A stretch of 64,000 bases of DNA from Morella rubra (Eukaryota > Streptophyta > Magnoliopsida > Fagales > Myricaceae). Below, one piece after another: positions 1-9,774 of this stretch. Location of the stretch: positions 1,172,159 to 1,236,158 of the forward strand of contig CM025849.1 of the NCBI GenBank assembly GCA_003952965.2, given 5' to 3'. A program made the position numbers and the translations under genes. How positions within the stretch are numbered: the stretch's first letter is position 1; each line of letters begins with the position of its first letter. The notes under the pieces were generated by a model that was not told the DNA's origin, ran no database searches, and saw nothing but the letters and a program-made list of their open reading frames with translations.

Positions 1-18
1 AAAAAAAAATATTCGCAT

Positions 19-210
19 TTACATCAAAGGTTTGGCTACTCTGTCGGAGTCAGACCTGGTCAAAGATCTAAGCCTCACCAAGAACTTCGCCTTCTTCTCC
101 CAAGCGGACCCCTCCTTTTTCTTCTTATTGCTGCCCCCAAACTTCCCGGGAGACGACGAGTCCCAGTTCTCCACCATTAACACGCTCTCAGCGATCTCTC
201 CACCACGTCA
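19..210 (-). other. Open in-frame extension of the AAA-ATPase beyond its TGATGA stop
   Basis: After the tandem stops the same frame runs about 60 codons to a TAA at 19-21. It encodes a Ser/Lys-rich tail (VENWDSSSPGKFGG, then KKKKEGSAWEKKAKF and LVRLRSLTRSDS) that resembles the basic C-termini of related AAA-ATPases. The stretch just before the stops is a GGA/AGG low-complexity run. A shifted frame across the stops reads GDHGECDDVVERS, so a pair of compensating indels is one explanation and a real nonsense mutation another. Confidence 0.5.
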
Positions 211-1578
211 TCACACTCTCCGTGGTCCCCAACTCCTCCTCCTCCTCCCCCCATTATCATCTTGGCTTCGCATCGCGGACACCACCTCCTTCAGGGCCAA
301 GTCAGCGTTCCCTCTGTTCCTCAGCAGAATCTCCCCCACCTGAGCAGGCGTCAGGGCTCCACCGGACCCCACGCAGCTCTCCACCGCTTCGAACATCGGG
401 TGGGACTGGAGGCCGAGATAGTTGTTGGCCAGGGCCTTGAACGCGTGCATGCCGCAAGTGCCCAAGTTCACGTGCACGTCCATCCTCCCACACCTGATGA
501 GAGCCGGGTCCACGTTTTCCCTGTGGTTGGTGGTGAATACTATGATCCTCTCCTCCCCGCAGCACGACCACAGTCCGTCTGTGAAGTTCAGGAGCCCTGA
601 TAATGTCACCCGCCCGCTCTCCTCCTCTCCGTCTGGTTTTGGGCACGTCTCCCTCCTCCTCCTCCTCCCCTTTGACGTCGCTTTCAGCATCCTATCTGCC
701 GTTAGATCAACCGTGCAGTCGATATCCTCGATGACTATGATCGACCGGTTCGTGGTTTGTATGAGCAATGCTCTAAGCTCAGAGTTGTCGGACACTTTGG
801 TGAGCTCGAGGTCGTACACGTCGTAGCAGAGATAGTTAGCCATGGCCGCGATCAGACTTGACTTCCCTGACCCAGGTGGGCCGTAGAGCAAGTATCCGCG
901 TTTCCATGCTCGTCCAACTCTGTGGTAAAACTCTTTCCCGTTAGCGAATGCTGTTAGGTCCTCCGTGATCTGCTTCTTGAGCTGGGGCTCCAGCGCCAGG
1001 GTTTTGAACGTGGAAGGGTGACGGAACGGGACGGACACCCAGCCGGATTCGTAGGAGCCATGGCCGTTGTTCGTGAACAGCCTCCTCTCGCGGGAGACGC
1101 GCTCGAATTCCTCGGCACGTGAGCTGACGTGATCGAGGTAGGGTGAGAGGAGCGCCGCGCGGTGACGCTTTGGGAGCTTGAGAGTGAAGCTGCGTTTCTC
1201 TTCCAAAGAGTCTTGAACGGTCTCGACGTGGTGGGTCCAGGAGATGTTGTGGCCAAGGAAGGTGTCGTGGACGGTGTGGTTGGGTGCGACGGCGAAGGAA
1301 ATGAGATTGGATGACTTCGAGCGGGTGAGGGTGAGTCGGCGACAAGTGGAGGAGGGGTTGACAGAGTTGAGGTAGAGGTTGACGTGGCGGTAGAGGTCGT
1401 TGACGTCTACGCCACAGTAGCCGTTGAACTCGGGAATCTCGAAGTAGGAATATGGGGTGAACATGTCCTGGAGGGACTCGTAGAAGGAGTGGAGGAGGGA
1501 GAGCAGCTGGGACGGCAAGACGTTTTGGAGGACGGTGAGGAGGCCCAAGAACGACCACATCTGCGCCAATATCTCCAT
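211..1578 (-). CDS. AAA-ATPase, BCS1-like plant subfamily (AATP1/At5g57480-type), intronless
   Basis: About 455 residues from the ATG at 1578; an upstream in-frame ATG at 1635 adds 19 unremarkable residues, so I prefer the start that opens with the hydrophobic segment MEILAQMWSFLGLL. Seen: N-terminal membrane-anchor-like helix and AAA-associated N domain (about residues 1-190), Walker A GPPGSGKS (about 233-240), Walker B IIVIEDID (about 281-288), and the second region of homology with FTTNHRENVDPALIRCGRMD. Members of this plant family are membrane-anchored ATPases of mitochondria or ER, often stress-induced, and usually encoded without introns, as here. The frame ends at TGATGA (211-213, then 208-210). 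The same frame is then open to 19 and encodes a basic tail (SPGKF, NKKKKEGSAWEKK, FLVRLRSLT). The true C-terminus is therefore doubtful. Family assignment is firm; organelle and substrate are unknown. Confidence 0.9.
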   Translation of the reverse strand: MEILAQMWSFLGLLTVLQNVLPSQLLSLLHSFYESLQDMFTPYSYFEIPEFNGYCGVDVNDLYRHVNLYLNSVNPSSTCRRLTLTRSKSSNLISFAVAPNHTVHDTFLGHNISWTHHVETVQDSLEEKRSFTLKLPKRHRAALLSPYLDHVSSRAEEFERVSRERRLFTNNGHGSYESGWVSVPFRHPSTFKTLALEPQLKKQITEDLTAFANGKEFYHRVGRAWKRGYLLYGPPGSGKSSLIAAMANYLCYDVYDLELTKVSDNSELRALLIQTTNRSIIVIEDIDCTVDLTADRMLKATSKGRRRRRETCPKPDGEEESGRVTLSGLLNFTDGLWSCCGEERIIVFTTNHRENVDPALIRCGRMDVHVNLGTCGMHAFKALANNYLGLQSHPMFEAVESCVGSGGALTPAQVGEILLRNRGNADLALKEVVSAMRSQDDNGGRRRRSWGPRRV

Positions 1579-1686
1579 CTTAACTTCTTCCCGATGACTT
1601 TTGTCTTGTCTTGTATGGTAGTTTGGCTCAAGCACTGGTGGTTTTGTCTGATCTGCCTTCAGTTGTGTTTGAGGATTTCGCCAATG

Positions 1687-1695
1687 TTTTTATAA
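1687..1695 (-). promoter_or_regulatory. Candidate TATA box of the AAA-ATPase gene
   Basis: TTATAAAAA on the minus strand lies about 110 bases upstream of the preferred ATG, a normal distance for a short plant leader. Position and sequence only. Confidence 0.4.
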
Positions 1696-4454
1696 TACAA
1701 AGGAAGGCGAAGATGACAAAGTTCGAAAAGTTGGGTTGGTGGTGGAGTGAGGGGCGTTTTTGGTTTTTAGCTAGCTCTTCTCCTAGTGCGCACACTGCCT
1801 CGCCATGCAAAACTAGAAAGAAAGAGCTGGGAAAGAAATTACTGTCTGCTGGCTGAAAAAGCAGCAACGGCAAAGATGGATAAAGCTAAAGAAGCCGACT
1901 GGCTCCGCTCTTCTTTTTTATGCTTTTCTTTCCCTGAAGACGGTTCGGGTTTCAAGACCATTTGTGCTTTCCAAATGAGAACCACAGAGATGAAATATAT
2001 GCAGGTAGGTGCTAGACCCAAGCGAGCATGCAAGCACACGATGCACAACTCACTTTTGCTTTAGCTTTGATATATTGCTTTTGTTTGTGTCTTTACAACT
2101 CGCCTTTATCTTTTCTCTCTCCCTGTAATTAATTTGGGTCCTTTCCCATGGCGTCACAGAATGTTCGTAGGAATAATTGTTATACTCATAATCTAACGAT
2201 CATGGTCATGATTGGGTCGATATGTTTGTTATAGTCAGGATTTAATATACCGCACGACGACTGTAAAATCCGGCGTTCCATATTATATAAGATGATAAAC
2301 AAATTTCTAACGTGTTCTCGTGGCATTCAATTTTAATATGCTTCGTTTGTTCAAGCTTATGCGTGCAATGAGGTTTTAGACCGCAGTTTGACGCTGCCTA
2401 AAAAAGTACGTACCTAATTGTGGGAAAATCGAATGATCTATCTGAGCCTTTGTGAATTAATGTTGGGCAGACATTCGGATGCATTCTAAATCACTTTATA
2501 AGTTTATGCGGAGGCTTACGTGTTGGGGAGTTAATTAGGAGGGGCGCAGAGTGTTGGATTAAAAGGCAGAGTACTAGACAGTTAATATGGCTTTTCTTTC
2601 TGGGACTTGCAAATTTATCATGTGCATGCGCCTGTAAAGAACACCAAAAAAAAAAAAAGTTTACACTTTTTGAAAAATTTGGTGTAAAATCCTTTAGAGA
2701 AAGTGCCCCCTTGTTCACTACCTTTAGATTAATATGATCCAACGGCGCTAGCTTCGTTTCCTCAACAAATTGTTCTCTCATTCAATTGTCTAGATCTCAA
2801 CATGCAGTGGTTGAAATTTGCATAAAGAAGAATAAAAGTAAAAGAGAAAAAAGAAAGGGGTTTAGGTTTGACGAGGAAAGCCATGAGTGGGGAGGTGGGC
2901 AAGAGTAGCGTAGGTCAGCCTTGCGAGAAAGCGAGCTGATCAGTTCAAGAAGAATCACGAATAAAGCCAGAAAGAGGCTCCACCCGAATGTCAAATTAAG
3001 ATGACATATATGTCTCAAATAAATACAGTACTCACGGCTACAAATTTTGAGACCAGTTATATATGTGGGGAGTACGATCATCTGGGCTTAATTAGCTGAT
3101 CACGATTATAAAAGAACCTGAAAGAATAGGTATCGGACTTGCATATCCAGATGCTGCAAAACGAAGGTGATAAATCTATGGATCCCGTTAATTCTCTTTA
3201 AGGAAGAAGGCTGGCAAGAACATTGATACAAAATGCATGCTAATGCTACTTGGCTTTACAAATATCATTCCGCACCAAAGTAAAAGAATTTGGCACAATT
3301 CAATCCCCTATGTTGTATCAATAGATAGAAAGCAGAAAGAGAAAAAGTTGCACAAACAGGAATTTTAGGAAACTTTAGTTGTAAAGATATTTTCCTGCAA
3401 TGAACAACCAGTTAATAGTTAAAGATAGCCCTTGAGCTGGATATATAATATATTGAGTCTTTGAGGGATGGGTAGGGAGCTCGAGGTGGGGCCAGCGTGT
3501 GAATAAAGACAGTGGAGTTGGTTCTACTACAATTTGAGCAATCTGCGATTTATGCTACTTCGAGGAAAATATATAAAAAAGATGGGGAAGAAAGCCCACC
3601 AACGAAGCCTTGTATGCATGGCTCGAGTACTTCATGATTTCTCGACTAAATTATCTTGTTTTGTGTGATGTCATTTTGCAATTATCAAAATCATCATTTA
3701 GTTTCCAATTTACAATATGTTTGCTCTGGAGTACTTTGAGATGCTCAATAATTTCCCTTGTCTTAAAAGAATTAATACTCATATTGAGAGAATTGTTTTG
3801 AACACTTCAGTTTTAGGCAAAATAAATTTAGACATGGAAAATCATATAAGAAGTGCATATTCTTAATTAGGGGATGAACTTATAGACGATAAAAGGACAA
3901 CATTGCAAAACAGAACATAATTCGAGAGTTCAAGTACAATTCACGTTTTCTAGATCTTCATGTTTTCTTCGCATTTGTTTTATGAGGAGTCATTTTATTG
4001 TTCCAGATTATTAATTTTTTTTTTTTAAAAAAGGCACGACCATTTTTGGACGTGAACATACATTTCCAACCGCAACTGTTAGCTCAGGTTCACAGAAAAG
4101 CTTCTTGGGGCCGCTCATGCTCTACCTTAGAACCCAGATCATCGCCTGTCAATCTGTGGGCCAGTGCATGTCTGATCTGGGACACGGTCACGTCGGTCAG
4201 AAATGTAATTGGGCCCAAACTTAATTACTTTTAAACTCAGGTCTACTTTGCCTTTATCAAAATAACATAGAAGAATAGAAGAAAGAAAAAATTGCAAACC
4301 CCCTGAGAAGACGACGAAGAAGTTTTGGATAGAAAATCAAAAGCAATATATTCCAAATCTATACGATGGCTTTTTTTTTTGGTAAGCACTTAGGCAATAA
4401 TTACAACACAAATTTCACCCTAGATACAAGTAATCAAGTGTCTCCATGGTCTAA
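1696..4454. other. Intergenic, no gene supported
   Basis: AT-rich DNA with only short unconvincing ORFs. A minus-strand ORF at 2797-3081 is hydrophobic in parts but lacks family resemblance. A poly-A run at 2647-2659 and poly-T runs near 4016 and 4372 are the only notable composition features. Confidence 0.6.
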
Positions 4455-4832
4455 TTATCTGCTTAGGTGAGGAAACAAACGTTCTTGAAAGGAAGACCGG
4501 TAAGATATCATGAAAAAGAGAACGACAAGCACAGCTCCCAGTCCCCAAGGAGTTCCCCCAGCCCTGTGGACGGAGTCTCTCTCTGGCAATGGAATGATGT
4601 AGGAGAACCGCCGGCGTTCGTCGTTGGAGAGGAAGTGCACAACTAGCAGAAGGAGCAAGGGGGACACCACGAGAACCATCTTGACCTGATCGAACAAGCT
4701 CTCCAGCACAGACTCGTAGTTGAGGTACCATGAAAAGCCAAGGAACATGAGCAGAATAAGGAATAAGAAACACAGATGCAAAGACATAGGGGGTTGAGGA
4801 TGGGAAGAAGAAGAATAGTGACCTTCAGCCAT
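4455..4832 (-). CDS. Small plant-specific transmembrane protein of unknown function
   Basis: A single-exon frame of 125 residues. Two clear hydrophobic segments occur in the first half (LHLCFLFLILLMFLGFSWYL about 18-37; MVLVVSPLLLLLVVHFL about 52-68) and a third near the C-terminus (LGAVLVVLFFMISY about 98-111). The strings YESVLESL, FIIPLPERDSxHRAGGTPWG-like and SYRSSFQERLFP match, from memory, a conserved family of roughly 120-residue angiosperm membrane proteins with no assigned function. Start chosen at the first ATG, with a TATA-like element about 90 bases upstream. The short Ser/His-rich N-terminus is probably outside the membrane core. Role unknown. Confidence 0.8.
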   Translation of the reverse strand: MAEGHYSSSSHPQPPMSLHLCFLFLILLMFLGFSWYLNYESVLESLFDQVKMVLVVSPLLLLLVVHFLSNDERRRFSYIIPLPERDSVHRAGGTPWGLGAVLVVLFFMISYRSSFQERLFPHLSR

Positions 4833-4916
4833 GTTTCCTAAAAGGGTACTCGTACTTTGTGGAGCCAGATATTGCGGGTGTAAGTTTGTATTGAAAATTC
4901 TGCAGCAAAGATGGCT

Positions 4917-4925
4917 CTTATATAG
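4917..4925 (-). promoter_or_regulatory. TATA box of the small membrane protein gene
   Basis: CTATATAAG on the minus strand, 85-93 bases upstream of the ATG at 4832, predicts a leader of about 55-60 bases. Confidence 0.5.
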
Positions 4926-5296
4926 GCTCCCTCACTGTCACGTACATTCGAGTATCACAACAAAATTTTTTCTAATTTTTGCAGAATGAAGACAGGAGGC
5001 TTTGGGAGGATGCATTAAACATGAGTCAGAGATTCCTGCTTTTGACAATGCTCCAGAATAATTGCGAGGGACGGTGAGATCTAGATGTGGTTGAGATTCA
5101 TGTTAGGAAAAGCTAACTACTAAGGATCTGCCACGTACCACCGACCATGGACCAGATATTGAGGCCACCCATATGGGGAAAATTAACTAAAGTCCAGCTT
5201 TAAGGCTTAGCTGGAGAAAATATGGTATGCCATATTGTCAACCTTCTCGTATTTTGTACTTATTTGAAAATCCTCGAATAATTGAGGAAATATATA

Positions 5297-5480
5297 TACG
5301 GTGGTGTTCTTTGGCTAATATTTACGAAAATTTTGAACAAAATAAATACATTTTAAAATTTTTAACATATACATATACACACTTTAATTTTTATAATCCC
5401 TAATAAATTTCAAGAAAATAAATATTTACAAAATTTTAAGAATATTCTTAAAATTTTGACAAATGAACGCCACCACAGTA
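5297..5480. mobile_element. MITE-like element with GGTGGTG termini
   Basis: About 184 bases, very AT-rich, bounded by GGTGGTGTTC (5300-5309) and GAACGCCACC (5465-5474), which are near inverted repeats. The interior carries repeated AAAATTTT motifs arranged symmetrically. No coding capacity. A clear target-site duplication was not found. The ends resemble those of the Pack-MULE-like element at 28444-31118. Confidence 0.5.
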
Positions 5481-7055
5481 CTATTACCAAATTGATACCC
5501 AAAGTTATAGGGAAATTAGCTACTCAATTTTCTGCACTACAATCGAGTTAACCATTACATCAAAGAGATCGTGAGCATATATATCAAATTCATCCCCAAT
5601 AATTAATTAGTGTTTTTTTTTTCTAAGCAAAAGAGTGAAAGGGGGTGACTAATGTAGCCAACTCTCTTTGGACATAATCATAAAACTTCCACACGCTGTA
5701 GAATATTCAGATTGAGTTATTGCTACCTACTTCGAGAAGGAAGGACCGTCGCCACAATCACAGTACTATATGCAAGTGATAATGGAGGCAGAAGGTTCGA
5801 TCCAAAGATCCTCCCCCACACCCTCTCTTTGGTGCCTTATTTCAGACTCCATATCACTTGGGCTACATGCGGGTGGTTTTAATTAGTGTCTCTATTTCCT
5901 CCATTTTTAGGTAAATGACCCGGAAATTTTCCCCAAGATATAGTGCGACCCCATTCAGGAAGGCCTTTATGCCTTCATAGGGAAAAAAGCGTGGTACCCG
6001 GATAACTTAGAGCTGCCACCGACTCACTTATTAGCAATATTCCCAAATGACCTTCTTTCTTCCTAAAGACGCACATACAACTGTGAGTTAATATCATGGA
6101 CGTTGCTGCTTTATTCTGTGGCGATCACATACACCTTAAACCCACCAACCAATTGTCTCGGTCACAAAATCTTAGATTCTTAAGGTTTAAGTAACTCATG
6201 AATTTAGTGCAGAAGCCGGGGATCGCGGGACTCTCTTTTCAATCATTAACTAAACAAAACCAAATGAAGAGGTCCCACAAAGATCATCAAAGACTTAGAT
6301 ATGCATATTTAAAGGATGCACGAGTACGGAGACGGGAAACCTGGAGGGAATTTTAACTCTGCATGCCCATGATAAATACTAGATTTTTATGGTAATTGAG
6401 GAGTATAATCATAGACTGCCCCATAACGCTATCAGTTATTTGGAAGCGTTCTAATCTCATTTGATGACCCAATTCGTAGATAACATTTCATCGAAGGCAA
6501 ACTCAAAGGGATAGTAGGCATCTGAATCTATATTAATAGGGAGCACATTGTTTAAATCTAATTAAGGGGCTCTCCAACAAGTTAAATTAGAATATTATAC
6601 ATTAGGAGTGGTCCCTTTGCCTCCTAAATCATTCCTTTTTTCATGAGAAGCTTTCCACCTCAACTTGCAGAACAAAAAGATAAAGCATTGAACTTCGACA
6701 TGATATTCGGGAACGGGGATTTGGAGCTTTTCCGAGCACTTTACTCTTTTAATTTAAAGCAATAGACTTTAAACTATTTAAAAAACTCTTGGAGAAAATT
6801 TCACGACACCGTCATTTTTCATGCCTTTGCAATGCCGAGCTTAATTGTTTGTCAATGTTTTCCTTTTCTTTTTTTGTGCAAGTATGTTTCACTTTCATTT
6901 TCTAAAGCTCTTGTGATGAGCTGTCCCTAGGAATAATGATGTTAGTTTTGTTGTGTGGGTGTGTGTTTGTTCCTGATTAAAAAGTGAGGTTTGGTTATTT
7001 GTTTTTCTAACTGGAGTGGTGTTTTTCTTCTTTTAGAGCGCAAGTAAAAGCGATT

Positions 7056-7160
7056 TTAGTTCGGTCGGCGGTGTTTGGATAAGGGGTCTGCATCCAGTTC
7101 GAATCTGGGACTTGGACTGGGTCTCTGTCTTCCAGTCCAAGACGAGTCTCGTTTGTCCAA
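7056..7160 (+). mobile_element. Possible tRNA-derived SINE fragment
   Basis: TTAGTTCGGTCGG at about 7055-7067 looks like a Pol III A box. CCAGTTCGAATCTGG at 7094-7108 looks like a B box inside a T-arm-like inverted repeat. The spacing of about 30 bases suits a tRNA or SINE head. There is no acceptor stem, so it is not called a tRNA. Confidence 0.3.
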
Positions 7161-7765
7161 CTTGAAAGTTAAGTCAGGCTCAGAAGGACATTCAGCCCAA
7201 CAAGAGTAAACTAGGAGCCCAAGAGCAAGGATGCTGATTATGTGTATGTCACTGAAATGAGGAATGAGATCACGATTTCCAAGCCGAAAGGTCTCTGCTA
7301 CTCTTATCCAGGTAATGATAAAAAAATTGTGGAACTTGGCTCAACACATCATTGTCCATTGTCTTGCTGCCTTGGGTGGGTTGGTGAAGTGATGCACTTT
7401 ATCCCCACGATTCAACTTCTAGTGCTCTTCTTATTTCTTCCCCACCTACCTAAAGAAGATTTAGGAATCAGGAGGTCTCAATCGAATAGTTTTTTTTAGC
7501 TACTCTGTCTAAAGAAAGACAAGTGTGTAATCCATTCCATCTCCTCCAATTAGATGCAGGGTTTTATCTTATTGCTCTGCCTGATCATTATCAGTTTATC
7601 ACCTCTCCTGGCCCTTCCACTCCACATATAACATATCCTTCTGTGTAGAACGTAATCAATGTGAAGGTTCAAAAGCACCGATGCGGGTGGCACTGTAATG
7701 GACGACTGTAATCATATAAGGAGTGACACCACCTAACACCTTGCTCTTTTAGATTGTCAAAGCAA

Positions 7766-7775
7766 ATATATATAG
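7766..7775 (+). promoter_or_regulatory. TATA box of the lipid-transfer protein gene
   Basis: ATATATATAG about 60-70 bases upstream of the ATG at 7834, with a pyrimidine-rich likely start region just after it (CTTTCTATATATC). Confidence 0.5.
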
Positions 7776-7833
7776 AGTTTGGACCCTGTCTTTCTATATA
7801 TCTATTTCTTCCCCTGATCTACGGGGCGAGACA

Positions 7834-8615
7834 ATGGGCTTTCGCCAATTCTCTGGGAAACTACCATTCATCTTAGTGCTTATTTCAGTTGCGGTTATCT
7901 ATGCTATGGCAGATTCATCCAAAGACACACAGGAGTGTCAACAGCAGTTGGTAGGAATGGCAACATGTCTGACGTACGTTGATGGTGAAGCAAAAGCCCC
8001 TACACCGGATTGTTGCACCGGTCTCAAACAAGTCCTCAAGGACAATAGGACTTGCTTGTGTGTCATCATCAGAGATCGTAATAATCCAAACCTGGGATTA
8101 CAGATAAATGTAACACTTGCTTTAGGCTTGCCTTCTATCTGTCATGCCTCTGCTAATGTCTCCAAGTGTCCTGGTACGCGTTATATATTGTACATTTTAC
8201 TACCCTTACGCGGAAAAAGGCAACTAAATTGTGTTCATGGCGTGTATTTGCCTCATTCATATTTGAATTGACCACCGTGACCATGGATGCAGAGCTTCTA
8301 CACTTGGATCCTAATTCGCCGGAAGCTCAAGTTTTCTATCAAGTTGGAAGGGGATCTGATCAAAGTGGCAGTAGTCCTGCTCCAAGTCCTAGTGGTAATG
8401 TTACATACACCAGTTGTCATTCCTTCGATTGTCGTTCAATTGTAGAACTATAGCTATTGGCAATGTTCATGGATGCAGTTGGAGGGAGTTCCGGGAGCGG
8501 TAAAGACCAGAATGATGGTTGTTGCAGCAGAAGGAGATGGTCGTGGCTGGAGATCGTCGCTGGTGGGGTCTTGGTTTGGTGTTTTACTTTCACCAGTTCA
8601 CACTTGTTCATATAG
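7834..8615 (+). CDS. GPI-anchor-type non-specific lipid-transfer protein (LTPG/xylogen-like), 3 exons
   Basis: Exons 7834-8173, 8293-8394 and 8479-8615 join in phase to 192 residues. Residues 1-26 are a signal peptide. The eight-cysteine lipid-transfer pattern is complete: C35, C45, C60-C61, C74-x-C76, C103, C112. Then comes a Ser/Pro stretch ([10 protein letters not shown]) typical of the linker before a GPI site, and a hydrophobic C-terminus ([16 protein letters not shown]). The family binds lipids at the outer plasma membrane and cell wall and takes part in cuticle or wall lipid deposition. The C-terminal tail continues a few residues past the hydrophobic block, so GPI attachment is likely but not certain. 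Both introns have GT donors and ATGCAG acceptors. Reading through the first donor gives a spurious 145-residue ORF. Confidence 0.88.
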
Positions 8616-8767
8616 GCATTTCCGCTGTCACTTTTCCAATAACTTGGGCCTAGACTGGCGTCGTGTAATTGTTACTACTCTCTTCCTCACTTGTTGTATA
8701 TATCGGTTTCTTTTCAAAGAAGTATATTTTTGTTACTCTATTACTTGTAAGAAGAAGAGCTACGAGG

Positions 8768-8795
8768 GCACTGTGCAGAGAAAGGAGGCTGATTT
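8768..8795. repeat. 28-base direct repeat, copy 1
   Basis: The string beginning GCACTGTGCAGAGAAAGGAG recurs exactly at 8940-8967, downstream of the lipid-transfer gene. It is preceded in both copies by a related AGAAGAAG stretch, which suggests a small local duplication about 172 bases apart. Confidence 0.7.
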
Positions 8796-8939
8796 TCGGG
8801 TACAAGGACGGAAGAGATAGAACTGAACAAGTGTAAGTGTATAAAATCTCACAATGAATAGGTCCACGCCAACATATATTTGGGCTTGTTTACTTTCTAT
8901 TTCAAAACTTGTTTAAGAAGAAGAAAGCTGAAAACGAGT

Positions 8940-8967
8940 GCACTGTGCAGAGAAAGGAGGCTGATTT
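8940..8967. repeat. 28-base direct repeat, copy 2
   Basis: Exact second copy of 8768-8795. Confidence 0.7.
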
Positions 8968-9700
8968 ATCGTTAGCGGGTGACCATTCTCAGATACGGAC
9001 CAGCTAAGAAAAGGCTTTAAGAAAAGTTGCAGAAATATTGCAAAACATTGATGCTGTGTGTAATAGTGTATTTTGGTAATCCCCTGAATTCGTCTGCCAA
9101 AAGTCAAGTAATGATGAAACTACGATCCCAGTTCAAATTGGTGGCTGAGCGCGCGATTTTAAAAAGCATCAAAATTATCTCGACATCCACAAAAATTTGC
9201 TTTTTCTTTCCTCCAAGGGAATGTTGTGGCGTTGTGCTTTGGAATCAATACTGCCCCCAAAATCATTTTTGTTGACTCACCAATTGCTTGCCGCTGAGAG
9301 GCATCAGTTATTAAATTTTTAAAGGATCGTCGTCCGATTTTATTTTGAGGACTAACTGAGCTTGTAGACAATTTTTGGGTCACTCCTCCACATCTTCTTT
9401 TAAGAATTGGTAACGAAATATATATATTTCTCCCCACGGGCCCCACGTAATCTACTAGTCAATGTCATGAGCTGGTAGTTAGAATGTGGGCGCGAGTGAT
9501 TAAAGTAGTGGGTCCTCTCTGCTACGTTTGTGATAGATAAGGCGGGGGGTGACGGTGTGAAGTGTTCAGTTCAAGGCTGAAGCCGCCGGATCATCTTCTC
9601 ATAGTCGGTCTCTTTAACGGACAGACAAAATTGGAACCCCACCCCTGTTGGTCCTGGTCCCGAGTCAATCTTCCCCTGCAAAGACAAATCTACCCCGATC
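8968..9700. other. Intergenic and promoter-side DNA before the MFS gene
   Basis: No gene supported. From about 9480 the sequence becomes GC-richer, consistent with a transcription start region for the leader exon proposed at 9742-9774. Confidence 0.4.
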
Positions 9701-9741
9701 GCGTAACTGACAAAACGATCTAACGCCAACTCCAAACTCTC

Positions 9742-9774
9742 ATGGGCGGTGCTGGCGCGCACCCCAAGACCAAG
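9742..9774 (+). other. Candidate 5' leader exon end of the MFS gene, with a short upstream ORF
   Basis: ATGGGCGGTGCTGG... ends in CCAAG followed by a good donor (gtaaga) at 9775. Joined to the acceptor TTTGCAG at 12011-12015, it would give a 19-codon upstream ORF (MGGAGAHPKTK then GLPFVENY, stop at 12040-12042) that ends just before the main ATG at 12044. The splice is inferred only. Confidence 0.3.

Larger units (their letters stand above)
4926..7765. other. Intergenic with transposon-like pieces, no gene supported
   Basis: Holds a MITE-like element at 5297-5480 and a tRNA-derived SINE-like segment near 7056-7160 (both listed separately). Frames such as 7242-7499 lack family resemblance and coding character. 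Confidence 0.55.

Noticed and set aside
2797-3081. Hydrophobic 94-codon minus-strand ORF
   Set aside because: No conserved motif, and hydrophobicity follows from T-rich codons.
5785-5815. GGTTCGATCC, a possible tRNA T-arm
   Set aside because: No A box, anticodon arm or acceptor stem around it.
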